From positions 62,001-126,000 of the forward strand of contig NZ_SJSL01000008.1 in NCBI RefSeq assembly GCF_004331695.1: a stretch of DNA of 64,000 nt. The letters are read 5' to 3'. The notes below the pieces were generated by a model, which saw only the letters and a program-made list of their open reading frames with translations, had not been told where the DNA came from and did not search any database. This document shows positions 44,787-52,954 of this stretch, one piece after another. Both the position numbers and the translations under genes were made by a program. The DNA is from Pedobacter psychroterrae. GTDB lineage: Bacteria; Bacteroidota; Bacteroidia; Sphingobacteriales; Sphingobacteriaceae. Positions within the stretch are counted from its first letter, which is position 1. Each line of letters begins with the position of its first letter.

Positions 44787-46040
44787 CTAGCTACCAATTC
44801 GCCTACTCAATAAATGCGATAATTCTATCCTGTATTTCACACTTCTTGCCACTTTAATATTCACTTCATCAAGTACTTCTTGATCAAATGAATCCAGGTA
44901 TATAGCTGTTGTTTTATTACCAAATTCATGACCCATGCATTCGGCTATTAGCTCGTTACTAATCCCAAGCTTCTTGCAGATTGTAGCCCATGAATGCCTA
45001 GCGGTGTAAGTAGTTATTGATTCAGCCTTTATAAGGTCAGCAACTCTTGACAGATATTTGTTTGCAAGTCTGTTCCTGTCTTTTATCAGCCTAAGCCTTT
45101 CCGTTACTGATTCTGTTTTGCGATTAATGATTGGTAACAAGTGGCCTGAAGAATTATTGCTGTAATGCCTTAAGATCATTCTCGCTTGTGGTAGAAGCTT
45201 TATGTCATATTGCTTTCCAGTCTTTTGACGTTTGTAGGTAAGCCGATCACCTTTGACATTCTTGTTTGTAAGCAATGCCAGATCAACGAATGAAATTCCA
45301 ATGAAATAGAATGAAAGCATAAACCAGTTACGAACATGCCATATAGTGGAACCTTCAGGCAGATCGATCTTCATCATTTCAGTTATAACTTGTTTATCAA
45401 CTGCTCGCTTCTTGGTCTTTTCTCCTTTAATTGAGAAGTCATAAAATGGGTAGAGATTTCTGTCAACGATTTTATGCTTGATAGCTTTATTGTAAAAGGC
45501 TCGCAATGTTCTTATATATAAGAAGGCGGAGTTTTGCTTTATCCCCCTTCTCAATAGGAACTTGTTGTAGCTGTCTAAGAACTTGTAATCTATCTGTTCA
45601 AAATATAATTCTTCATCGGGATGGAAGCCTTTTAAAGCATTTACCGTAGCTTCATATACCCAGGCATTACCTATTTTGTTGTCCAATTTAAGTTCCTTTA
45701 TAAGTTCATAAGCAAAGCTGTATACTGGGACTTTTTGGACTGTTGGTGCAACTGGAATTATTTGTTTAGGTGCTAAGTATTGTTGTATTTGTTCATCGTC
45801 AGCAAGAATTAACTTTGACTGTAAATCTGCTAGGTCTTTCCTCAAACGAGTATTTAAAAGACCTGCAGTAGGATGAGTGTTTTTAATCTGCTTCTTCTTT
45901 TCATCCCAGTACCTTTCTGCGATGGTGATCCTTGTTGATCGTGTGCTGGCTTTACCTTGATGATATATCCTGAAATTGAGTGGATAGGTGCCATCGTTTT
46001 TAACTCTTCTTTTGTCTAAGACAACTGTAATTGTTACCAT
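44787..46040 (-). CDS. tyrosine-type integrase of the island
   Basis: A 417-residue recombinase with an arm-binding N-terminal domain (to about 90), a SAM-like core-binding domain (about 105-200) and a catalytic domain. The catalytic tyrosine is Y381 (TAIYLDSF), with R348 (YTARHSW) and H371 (CMGHEF). The HxxR histidine is replaced by Y345, and at the usual first-arginine position the sequence reads FYFIGISFVDLALL with no arginine. Absence of the first arginine is known in Bacteroidota integrases such as IntDOT. It lies 147 bp from the tRNA-Ala gene and should catalyse integration and excision at its anticodon-loop site. Confidence 0.93.
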   Translation of the reverse strand: MVTITVVLDKRRVKNDGTYPLNFRIYHQGKASTRSTRITIAERYWDEKKKQIKNTHPTAGLLNTRLRKDLADLQSKLILADDEQIQQYLAPKQIIPVAPTVQKVPVYSFAYELIKELKLDNKIGNAWVYEATVNALKGFHPDEELYFEQIDYKFLDSYNKFLLRRGIKQNSAFLYIRTLRAFYNKAIKHKIVDRNLYPFYDFSIKGEKTKKRAVDKQVITEMMKIDLPEGSTIWHVRNWFMLSFYFIGISFVDLALLTNKNVKGDRLTYKRQKTGKQYDIKLLPQARMILRHYSNNSSGHLLPIINRKTESVTERLRLIKDRNRLANKYLSRVADLIKAESITTYTARHSWATICKKLGISNELIAECMGHEFGNKTTAIYLDSFDQEVLDEVNIKVARSVKYRIELSHLLSRRIGS

Positions 46041-46064
46041 AAATCTGTTGATTATGGCCGGATG

Positions 46065-46108
46065 CTGTGCTTAAATTGTGCTCGATTTGTGCACATATTG
46101 TGCACATA
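46065..46108. repeat. 11-bp phased repeats upstream of the integrase (arm sites)
   Basis: Two exact tandem copies of ttgtgcacata (46087-46097, 46098-46108) are preceded in 11-bp phase by ttgtgctcgat (46076-46086) and the weaker ctgtgcttaaa (46065-46075). They lie between the integrase start and the right attachment repeat, where arm-type integrase sites are expected. A matching unit is at the left end. Confidence 0.65.
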
Positions 46109-46146
46109 AATTTATTTTTAATAGTTGAAGCAGATCTTATAGAAAC

Positions 46147-46175
46147 AAAAAAGCCTTTCAGGTTACTGAAAGGCT
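46147..46175 (-). terminator. tRNA-Ala terminator
   Basis: A perfect 10-bp stem (46152-46161 with 46166-46175) and 4-nt loop, followed on the minus strand by a T-run, 11 nt beyond the tRNA 3' end. It is carried by the island as part of the attachment repeat. Confidence 0.88.
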
Positions 46176-46186
46176 CTTAGTTATCG

Positions 46187-46260
<74 letters not shown>

Positions 46261-46291
46261 GTGGCTACCGGCTTTTAAAGCGGAGTGGGGC

Positions 46292-46332
46292 AAAAGTAAG
46301 CAAATTTAGAAACCCTGCAAATTAAATTTGAA
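46292..46332 (-). promoter_or_regulatory. tRNA-Ala promoter region (copy A)
   Basis: On the minus strand it contains TAAATTTG (46301-46308), a full TAnnTTTG match about 40 nt before the tRNA 5' end. All 41 bp recur without change at 50207-50247. No TTG is found at the 20-nt spacing; a TTTGCA lies 9 nt upstream of the box. Confidence 0.6.
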
Positions 46333-46454
46333 ATAGATGGGTTTAGGGTGTTTTAAGGGGAGATGCGGTGCCGTTGAGGTAACTTTTAAGGTTATATGCA
46401 TTTCAGATTTCTTTGATGTTTCATTAATATAATTCCATCAGCATATGATAACTC

Positions 46455-46476
46455 ACCGTGTGAGTACCGTGTGAAA
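46455..46476. repeat. two 11-bp ccgtgtga units
   Basis: ccgtgtgagta (46455-46465) and ccgtgtgaaaa (46466-46476) are adjacent tandem units of 11 bp, preceded by an inverted ctcac. They share the GTGTGA core and phasing of the array at 33371-33458 and lie next to an integrase fragment, so they are probably leftover arm sites of an older element. Confidence 0.55.
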
Positions 46477-46481
46477 ACAGC

Positions 46482-46550
46482 ATCTCATTTGTTGAATTAG
46501 CTTTACTTACCAACAAGAACATTAAAGGTGATCGGCTCATCTACAAACGA
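46482..46550 (+). pseudogene. fragment of a second tyrosine integrase
   Basis: Twenty-three codons on the plus strand read ISFVELALLTNKN then IKGDRLIYKR. The island integrase has ISFVDLALLTNKN then VKGDRLTYKR, so 20 of 23 residues are identical. There is no start codon or catalytic part. This is a remnant of a related integrase gene in the opposite orientation, on the far side of the tRNA. Confidence 0.8.
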
Positions 46551-46598
46551 CCGCAAAGCTATAGGACATTAAACTGCATGGCAGTATCTACGAATGCG

Positions 46599-46623
46599 GT
46601 TGCCGGTGCGGCAGCCCGGCAAC
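46599..46623. terminator. strong hairpin after the vitellogenin-like gene
   Basis: A perfect 8-bp G/C-rich stem (46599-46606 with 46616-46623) with a 9-nt loop lies 42 nt beyond the stop of the minus-strand gene. It has no proper T-run on either side, so termination is only likely. Confidence 0.4.
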
Positions 46624-46664
46624 ATTTGTTTAGTCTGTCTCGTCCTGCAATAACTATATGTTTC

Positions 46665-48458
46665 TTATTTTTTATTAAGCGCTCCTTCATCCGTACTTGC
46701 ATAAAACTCATTAGCAATTTTTCGCAGTTCTTCTGTCGATCCTTTTTGGGATGATTCATAGATCAGTTTCAATAATTCTGGTTGATTGTAAGAATATTTG
46801 AAAAGTAATCTTAGTGCTGCAAGTGCTATCCCTTCATTATTTTCAGTAGTAATCAGGTGAAAGATATAGTCTATCGTGGCCTGGTTTGTTTCTCGAAAAA
46901 ACAATCCGTTAAATATATGCTGTTGTGCATCTTCCGCTACTTCGGTCTTTAGCGAACGCAGATAAATCTCGTCAATAGCTTCTCCGGTTAAAAACCTTAA
47001 AGTATAACAGGCATAGCCCCTGAGTGCTGATACCGAATCTGAAAGATAGGGTTGAACATATGGCAATATGGCGTCTGTACCACAATTGCCCATTACACTG
47101 AGCATCAGATAGTCATCACTGTCCTTTACCAGTGATATTGCGAGTCTGCTGGTAATGGAGTCTGCTCTTTTTGGGTTATTCTTTCTGATGGAACCTACGA
47201 TATTGCCTAAGGCAAGTTTAGCAGCCGATGCATTTTGGGTATTTCCAAAAGCAATTTTTTCAAGTGCAAATTGCAATACATGCCCGGTATTTTTCATGAG
47301 TCCTGCTGAAGGGATCATTCTTCTCAACCGCATGTCATCGTGCCCAAACCGGTTAAGGTATTCTGCAATTATTTCTTGCGCATATGACGTAGAAGAGGAG
47401 GCAATGCCCGCACGGAGTGTTCTAAAATCAAGACTATCGGGTAAAGTGTTCATCAGTGCGTTTTTGAAAAGCCAAAGCGAATCTTTTTCTACTAGGAAAG
47501 AAAGCCGGATATTTTCAACTAGCATATCCCTTAAATTTTCATCTTTCTTAATTTGGTTGGCGGCAATACCTTGAAGCAAGGTATTTATATTAATCCTTTT
47601 ACTTCTGTCTTGCAAGTCGCGCTGTTCCCTTTCTTTCGTTTTTTTTGTATAATTAAGTATTCTTACATACGTGTAGGACTTGATGTTAGGTGTTCTGAAC
47701 TGACCTTTGTCTTTTTTTATGCCAGATGCTAACCGGCTAAGAGAGATGCTGTTGTCGAGCATAGTCATGGTTTTATGGTTTACCTTTGCTTTCCTGTTTA
47801 AACGTCCTTCGAGCTGGAGCAGACTGTTGTCTGTGCCAAAAATCCAGCATAAATCAGTTTCATAGTCAGTATACCTATTGATCATTTCAACTGCTGCAGG
47901 ATCAGAATTGCTATGCTCCCTCAATTTTGTCAAGTGGACGACACTATTTTTCTTTTCGTCTAATGCTGTAGAATTTGACCAGAAAGCATCAGCAGTACCA
48001 TCACTGAGTGTGATGGTACTTTTCCAGACTGATGTTCGTTTTTCAGGAATGTTTGACTGGTAGCACTCTAATAATTGTACAATGACACTTTCTGTTTCCT
48101 CCAAGATGTCTGGATGAAAGTATATACTGTCCATCCCTCCATTTTTTGATTGCCGAAAGGCAAAACCTTTTTTTAAGTCATTTTTCATCTGTTGTTGCTG
48201 CTTGTCTGTCAATGGAAAACTAACTTTGCTAAGCGTATCGAAACTGCAGGAAAATACTGTGTTGTGTTTTCCTTTATTAATCATCGTCATCCTCAGCACT
48301 CCTTCCAGTGTCCCTGTTAGTGCGGTGTCTGGTATGTCTGCGCCAATCATACTGAACTGTGTTTTTACGGATGTACTGAAGCGGAGGTGATATAAAACAG
48401 ACTGTGCTTTTACTTCAGCAATGGCTGTTAGCAACAGGATGAGGCAGATTCTTACCAT
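46665..48458 (-). CDS. secreted HEAT-repeat protein resembling the vitellogenin N-terminal region
   Basis: A 597-residue protein with a signal peptide (MVRICLILLLTAIAEVKA). Residues about 20-270 are beta-rich. They include LYHLRFSTSVKTQF, LTGTLEGVLRMTM and a segment (FPLTDKQQQQMKNDLKKGF, then VIVQLLECYQSNIP) that resembles the beta-barrel start of large lipid-transfer proteins. Residues about 300-590 are helical repeats, with VMGNCGTDAILPYVQPYLS and LRGYACYTLRFLTGE matching the pattern of the vitellogenin/apoB helical domain. The resemblance is by eye and could be a generic beta-domain plus HEAT array. The start overlaps the upstream gene by 7 bp, so the two form one operon. Probably periplasmic. 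Confidence 0.55.
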   Translation of the reverse strand: MVRICLILLLTAIAEVKAQSVLYHLRFSTSVKTQFSMIGADIPDTALTGTLEGVLRMTMINKGKHNTVFSCSFDTLSKVSFPLTDKQQQQMKNDLKKGFAFRQSKNGGMDSIYFHPDILEETESVIVQLLECYQSNIPEKRTSVWKSTITLSDGTADAFWSNSTALDEKKNSVVHLTKLREHSNSDPAAVEMINRYTDYETDLCWIFGTDNSLLQLEGRLNRKAKVNHKTMTMLDNSISLSRLASGIKKDKGQFRTPNIKSYTYVRILNYTKKTKEREQRDLQDRSKRININTLLQGIAANQIKKDENLRDMLVENIRLSFLVEKDSLWLFKNALMNTLPDSLDFRTLRAGIASSSTSYAQEIIAEYLNRFGHDDMRLRRMIPSAGLMKNTGHVLQFALEKIAFGNTQNASAAKLALGNIVGSIRKNNPKRADSITSRLAISLVKDSDDYLMLSVMGNCGTDAILPYVQPYLSDSVSALRGYACYTLRFLTGEAIDEIYLRSLKTEVAEDAQQHIFNGLFFRETNQATIDYIFHLITTENNEGIALAALRLLFKYSYNQPELLKLIYESSQKGSTEELRKIANEFYASTDEGALNKK

Positions 48459-49918
48459 GGCAATACTTTTCCTTTGTCGTTGTCAAGCAAAGTTCCTTTC
48501 ATCGCAAAAGCCACTGGAGTTTTGAAAATAGGGAGCGTTTCTTTCTTGATGCAAGGACCCCAGCAAGACCAGTTGGTCAGGTCAGGATAGCGTACGAAGA
48601 AATTGACTTCTGCTTCCAACGCTTCCAAAGTGCTCTCAATATATGATTGGTTAACCAGTTTCCATTCGTTGCCATCTTTTTTAACGCCCGCATTTCCACC
48701 AAATCCAATCCCTCCTCTAAGCAAGGTTGCAATACCTTCTATTCCACCCTCCAAAACATCTTCATACCCAAAGGAAGCAGATAGGCGTATTCTGGCACTG
48801 AAAGTTGGACCAATGTAAGCGTTTACATTGGTTTTGGTCATATCAACTTTATACATGCAACCGACTGAACCAAGATTGGATAGCCTTGTATTAAAGGACA
48901 TTGAGGGAACCCAGTCCATAAAATTATTGGTATTCATAGCTGGTGCCTGCAAAAGTTCACTCAAGTCTAATTCCTCCTGTTCTTCTTCGCTGAGTACATC
49001 CGTATTTACCACAGAGGTTTTATTAAAGAGTGATTTTCCCATTAGGTTCACAATGACTTTTCGACTCAGCTTTTTGTCTTTGTTGGATGGGGCTATGAAC
49101 TCGCCGTTCATTGTGGCCACAGGGATAGTAAGGGTTATTGGTAAACCGAAAGAACCTTTTACATTGGCGTTAAATTTAACAGCTACCTTATATTCTGAAT
49201 TGGTATTGAGTAGACTGCTGGGCACTATATCTCCAGTATTTGAGGGCAATGGTGCCTCTGCATATGATTTTACTTGCAGACTGGCATTTAAGATCTCTAG
49301 TGTTGCCTGATCGTTATCTACCATTTGGTTAATCTTGTCGGTTAGTGGTTTTAAAAGCGTTGCGATGTTGTGATTTTGTTCTTCCGTCACTGGTGCGATG
49401 GCTGGTTTCTTTGGGCCGATAGGAGCAATTTTACCAATTTCTGTTCTTGAAATTTTTCTAAACGCATCCGAAGCTTTATTTTGAAGGAATATTTTGTTCA
49501 TTCTGGTTTGCACCGTGGCCACTGGTTTCAGGTTTAAATTGTTTAACGTGTTTGCAGATGAAATGGCAGCAGGAGCAAGTATTATCGGTTTAATTTTTAA
49601 GGATTTACTCTCAGGTTTGAAGTTTCGCAGGGTATAGCCCTTTTTTGTCATTTCTGATTCCAACGTGTTGATGCGCTTTAGGTATTCGTCTACGGTAATA
49701 GATTTTCCCGACAAAGTTTTAACCACGTCTGTAGATTTCAATTGCTTGCCATCTGCTTTGGCTTCGGACAAAGCAATGCTTTTGAAAGCTATAGGTTTGG
49801 CGATAACCATATTCGGCTTGCGGAGGTCACGGTTTTCAACAATAACCTTGGGATTCTGTGCATTGGCTACTCCTGAGATTAGTAAGACCATAGCAATGCT
49901 GTTCAATAATTTTTTCAT
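48452..49918 (-). CDS. secreted hypothetical protein, partner of the vitellogenin-like gene
   Basis: A 488-residue protein with a signal peptide (LLNSIAMVLLISGVANA). The N-terminal half is low-complexity and Lys/Ser/Pro-rich. The C-terminal half has beta-type segments (YKVAVKFNANVKGSFGLPIT, IGPTFSARIRLSASFGYEDV, then GGIEGIATLLRGGIGFGG) and cysteine pairs (NWSCWGPCIKK). I do not recognise a family. It precedes the vitellogenin-like gene with a 7-bp overlap, implying coupled translation and a joint function. A duplicated tRNA promoter sequence lies about 290 bp upstream on the same strand. Confidence 0.5.
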   Translation of the reverse strand: MKKLLNSIAMVLLISGVANAQNPKVIVENRDLRKPNMVIAKPIAFKSIALSEAKADGKQLKSTDVVKTLSGKSITVDEYLKRINTLESEMTKKGYTLRNFKPESKSLKIKPIILAPAAISSANTLNNLNLKPVATVQTRMNKIFLQNKASDAFRKISRTEIGKIAPIGPKKPAIAPVTEEQNHNIATLLKPLTDKINQMVDNDQATLEILNASLQVKSYAEAPLPSNTGDIVPSSLLNTNSEYKVAVKFNANVKGSFGLPITLTIPVATMNGEFIAPSNKDKKLSRKVIVNLMGKSLFNKTSVVNTDVLSEEEQEELDLSELLQAPAMNTNNFMDWVPSMSFNTRLSNLGSVGCMYKVDMTKTNVNAYIGPTFSARIRLSASFGYEDVLEGGIEGIATLLRGGIGFGGNAGVKKDGNEWKLVNQSYIESTLEALEAEVNFFVRYPDLTNWSCWGPCIKKETLPIFKTPVAFAMKGTLLDNDKGKVLPW

Positions 49919-50420
49919 AATCGTTTCAATTAGTACTCATGATTTAATGAGGTCTAAATTCACTAAAAAAGGCAATCGTAAAATCAGGATAAACCTTGCT
50001 TTTAAAAAATCAGGGGAAACCCTAGTTCGTAGTGTTATGTGACTTTGATTTTTTGGATATAAGTAGTAAACCCAGAAGTAATTAACCCAAGGCTAATAAG
50101 TATTGTAGCTTCTGTAGACTAAAGATTAGTCTGAAGATGTTTCATCCGGCAATACAGAACGATTATGATGCCCGCGTGGCTATCAGTTTTAAAACCCGAG
50201 TGCGGAAAAAGTAAGCAAATTTAGAAACCCTGCAAATTAAATTTGAAGTAGATCGGGTGGGTGTTTAATGGGGCGTTCTATAACTGGACTTCTACTAGAG
50301 GGATGTTAATAAATTCGACATAAAAAGCTAAATAAGTAAATATAATTGCTTGATAAATTCGGGATACTGTCCCTAAATGAGTAATTTTGGGTTTATATTT
50401 ACTCAAGTCTAAATTTAAGT
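49919..50420. other. 502-bp gap with a duplicated tRNA-Ala promoter region
   Basis: Non-coding region between two divergent genes. It contains copy B of the tRNA promoter (within 50173-50274) and, before the AraC gene, TAATTTTG at 50382-50389, a TAnnTTTG match without a spaced TTG. No gene is supported. Confidence 0.55.
50207..50247 (-). repeat. duplicate of the tRNA-Ala promoter region (copy B)
   Basis: Forty-one bp identical to 46292-46332, inside a longer imperfect match (50173-50274 with 46261-46360). The tRNA itself is missing here: the sequence to the left (gatgcccgc) only faintly resembles the tRNA 5' end. The TAAATTTG box is kept on the minus strand and could now drive the gene at 48452-49918. 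Confidence 0.85.
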
Positions 50421-51650
50421 ATGCTGCTGTTCCCCTTTTTTCTATCCGTTACTTTATCGCTACTAGTAGCCATTATCTTTATGACCAGAAGAAGCCGGGA
50501 TGTCGTAAACCGATGGCTTAGTGCAATCATCATTTTAACCGTCGTATTCCAGAGCATCATTTTCTTCATAATGTCAACGGGAAGGCTGACCGATTTCTGG
50601 TATCTATTTAGGATGGGTTGTCCTTTTTACTATTTAACACCTCCTCTCATTTATCTATACATTAGTTTTATTCTTAAAAAAGAACGTAAAGCTTTAAGCC
50701 ATTATATAATTCACTTTATTCCATTTGCGATCAGTATTGTTGATATAGGGTGGTATTATGCAAGTACAACTGCTGCTTTCCGCATAAGCGAAATTTCAAC
50801 CATCCGGGAACTTCCTTCCGCAGAGCTTTACCTTGGAGCCGGATTCCTGCCGTCAATTATACATTACTATTCCAGATTAATTCAACGCGTATACTATGTG
50901 GCCCTGCAATGGGTCTTTTTAATTAAAGAAAACTCCATTTCCAAAACAAGCCGTGCAGAGCTTAAATGGGCACTCTTATTAACCTCAGCACAGACTATAA
51001 TTGTTATCGGATATGGATATTTCACAGCACAAATTTTTCTGCTTGTCCAATTTGACAGTGGTAATATTTTTGACACATCAAAACAAATTAGTGTTTCCAT
51101 AATGCTTTTGGGAATAATAGGGATCTGTCTGTACCTTTTTATTAATCCGGAAATTCTATATGGCACACTTTTGCCCCGCTCCAAATCAAGTTCAAAAACA
51201 AAAATAAAAAGTAGCGCAACGGGTCATTACGACTGGTTACCGACTGGGACCAATATTGAGGATTATTGCGGTCATCTGGAAAACTTTATGCAAGTGAAAA
51301 AGCCTTTTCTAATGAAAAGAACATCTATTTCTTTTATTGCAAATGAAACAGATATCCCTTCTCACCTCCTGTCAGCATTGCTTAATAAACATTATGGTAA
51401 GAGCTTTAGTGACTTTATCAATGAATACAGAATTAGCTATATATTGAACAACATTAAAGAAAATCCAAACTGGGACCAGTTTACAATTGAAGGGATTGCC
51501 CTGGAGGCTGGTTTCTCATCCAGAACTGGATTTTATACTGCTTTTAAAAAGTTGACTGGTAAAAGCCCCAAAATTTATCTTTCAGAAATGGCTGAATCAG
51601 TTCCGTCTCCGGAAAAAAATGAAGGAGAAATTAAGCTTTCAGAGGCCTAA
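50421..51650 (+). CDS. membrane-bound AraC-family regulator
   Basis: A 409-residue protein. Residues 1-250 hold about seven hydrophobic helices (MLLFPFFLSVTLSLLVAIIF, WLSAIIILTVVFQSIIFFIM, YLTPPLIYLYISFILK and others), and the last 110 form an AraC-type double helix-turn-helix (ISFIANETDIPSHLLSALLN, FIEGIALEAGF-like TIEGIALEAGFSSRTGFYTA, FKKLTGKSPKIYL). This 7TM-AraC form is common in Bacteroidota and is thought to sense a signal at the membrane. Its target is unknown. It is divergent from the vitellogenin-like operon, with 502 bp between. Confidence 0.9.
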   Translation: MLLFPFFLSVTLSLLVAIIFMTRRSRDVVNRWLSAIIILTVVFQSIIFFIMSTGRLTDFWYLFRMGCPFYYLTPPLIYLYISFILKKERKALSHYIIHFIPFAISIVDIGWYYASTTAAFRISEISTIRELPSAELYLGAGFLPSIIHYYSRLIQRVYYVALQWVFLIKENSISKTSRAELKWALLLTSAQTIIVIGYGYFTAQIFLLVQFDSGNIFDTSKQISVSIMLLGIIGICLYLFINPEILYGTLLPRSKSSSKTKIKSSATGHYDWLPTGTNIEDYCGHLENFMQVKKPFLMKRTSISFIANETDIPSHLLSALLNKHYGKSFSDFINEYRISYILNNIKENPNWDQFTIEGIALEAGFSSRTGFYTAFKKLTGKSPKIYLSEMAESVPSPEKNEGEIKLSEA

Positions 51651-51719
51651 TGATAGCAAAATTGTTCACTATTAGTAAAAGTGGACAGGAAAAATGCTTG
51701 AAATAAGAAATAAGTGGTG

Positions 51720-52466
51720 ATGTTTTTAAACCTTCGGGAATTAAAGCCACGACCGATGAACTCCAATTTCTTAAAAGAAAACTTCTGCTTCGATGATTTT
51801 TTTGAACTATCGCCTGATTTTATGTGTATTGCAAGTCATGAAGGGTATTTTATTAAAGTTAACTCAGTGCTAATGGACTCGCTGGGTTACAGTTTGGGCG
51901 AGTTACTGACCAGACCAATTGACTCTTTCCTCCTATCAGATGAAAAGGCAATAAATTTCTCTAACGCTGATCTAGCGGTAGAAGCTATTCCCTGTCTAAA
52001 CCGCGAATGTCGTTTTATCACCAAAAGAGGAGAGGTGATCTCGGTTACCTGGACAGCAACCCCATTGGATCAATTTATATTGGCGATTGGTAAAAAGACT
52101 ATCATAAAAAATAGGGCAACAGAACAGGGAACATCTTCATACACTGCTGCAGATCATTTATGGCTCTCCAGGTTCGAAACGGTAGTTAGAAAATATACAC
52201 GAAAAATTGACCTCAGTTTAGACATTATATGTGATGAGCTGGCAATTGGAGAAAGGCAGCTGTTCCGGCGTACAAGGACAATTGTGGGAGTCACGCCTAA
52301 TCAATACGTTCGTAAAATACGCCTTCAAATAGCAATGGAGGCTATTCAGACCGGAAAATACCGTACAATATCTGAAATATCCTACGCTGCGGGATTTCAG
52401 ACACCCAGCTACTTCAAAAAATTGTTTAAACACAGCTATAATATCGATATTGAGAATCTACTTTGA
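51720..52466 (+). CDS. PAS domain - AraC regulator
   Basis: A 248-residue cytoplasmic regulator. A PAS-like domain (residues about 20-125, FFELSPDFMCIASHEGYFIK, LMDSLGYSLGELL) is followed by an AraC helix-turn-helix (about 160-245, ICDELAIGERQLFRRTRTIV, then ISEISYAAGFQTPSYFKKLF). The ATG at 51720 is used; two GTG codons precede it and an ATG at 51756 (MNSNFLKEN) is also possible. Its stop overlaps the next gene's TTG start (TTGA), so they are coupled. Ligand and targets unknown. Confidence 0.85.
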   Translation: MFLNLRELKPRPMNSNFLKENFCFDDFFELSPDFMCIASHEGYFIKVNSVLMDSLGYSLGELLTRPIDSFLLSDEKAINFSNADLAVEAIPCLNRECRFITKRGEVISVTWTATPLDQFILAIGKKTIIKNRATEQGTSSYTAADHLWLSRFETVVRKYTRKIDLSLDIICDELAIGERQLFRRTRTIVGVTPNQYVRKIRLQIAMEAIQTGKYRTISEISYAAGFQTPSYFKKLFKHSYNIDIENLL

Positions 52467-52954
52467 ATAGAATTAAAGGTTTACGTAAGTTAAGTGTATT
52501 AAAGGCTGATCCGATATCTGGTGAATCGTTGGATCGATTAGAAAACGAAGCATTATATTACAAAGAATATTGGAATCTTGAGTTTGAGATACGCGGAGTC
52601 CAGGAGCCATTTATTCTCATTATTGCGATACAGGGAGAAGTATTGAATCAAAATTATGCGGATCAGGATACCATTATCATGGAGACTAAAAGAATGTTTG
52701 GAAAGTTTATTGTAAAAGCCAATATCCACGTTCGTGCGATCATCAATATCCCTTCGCCTCCATCGATTGTTAATAGTGAATGGTTGACTGAAAGCATGCT
52801 GGATGCCGGTATTTTGATGTCTGAATTGCAGGCGGCAACGGGAATAGATAAAAAAACTTTACAAGACTGGATTAGTGACAGAATACCTATGAACCGGCCT
52901 GTTAAGGCCATGTTTTACTATTACTTGCTATATAGAGAAAAGCTTAGGGACTAA
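52463..52954 (+). CDS. hypothetical protein coupled to the PAS-AraC regulator
   Basis: A 163-residue protein starting at a TTG that overlaps the upstream stop codon by 4 nt (TTGA at 52463-52466); no ATG is placed better. The middle is beta-rich (WNLEFEIRGVQEPFILIIAI). The C-terminus (LMSELQAATGIDKKTLQDWI followed by SDRIPMNRPVKAMFYYYLLY) resembles a lambda-repressor-type helix-turn-helix. Not recognised as a named family. It overlaps the convergent MoeB-like gene by 11 bp at the 3' end. Probably a partner of the regulator. Confidence 0.6.
   Translation: MNRIKGLRKLSVLKADPISGESLDRLENEALYYKEYWNLEFEIRGVQEPFILIIAIQGEVLNQNYADQDTIIMETKRMFGKFIVKANIHVRAIINIPSPPSIVNSEWLTESMLDAGILMSELQAATGIDKKTLQDWISDRIPMNRPVKAMFYYYLLYREKLRD

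Larger units (their letters stand above)
46261..46664. other. 404-bp gap: tRNA promoter, motif pair and integrase remnant
   Basis: Contains the tRNA-Ala promoter region (46292-46332), two 11-bp GTGTGA units (46455-46476), a fragment of a second integrase (46482-46550) and a strong hairpin (46599-46623). These are listed separately. The rest shows no gene. Confidence 0.6.

Noticed and set aside
33576..46175. Two identical hairpins 12.57 kb apart as a possible repeat family
   Set aside because: Both are copies of the tRNA-Ala terminator carried in the attachment repeats, fully explained by integration.
48828..49310. 160-codon antisense frame inside the 488-aa secreted protein gene
   Set aside because: Ser/Leu-rich translation typical of the reverse of a Lys/Asn/Thr-rich coding strand; the minus-strand gene has a signal peptide and operon overlap.
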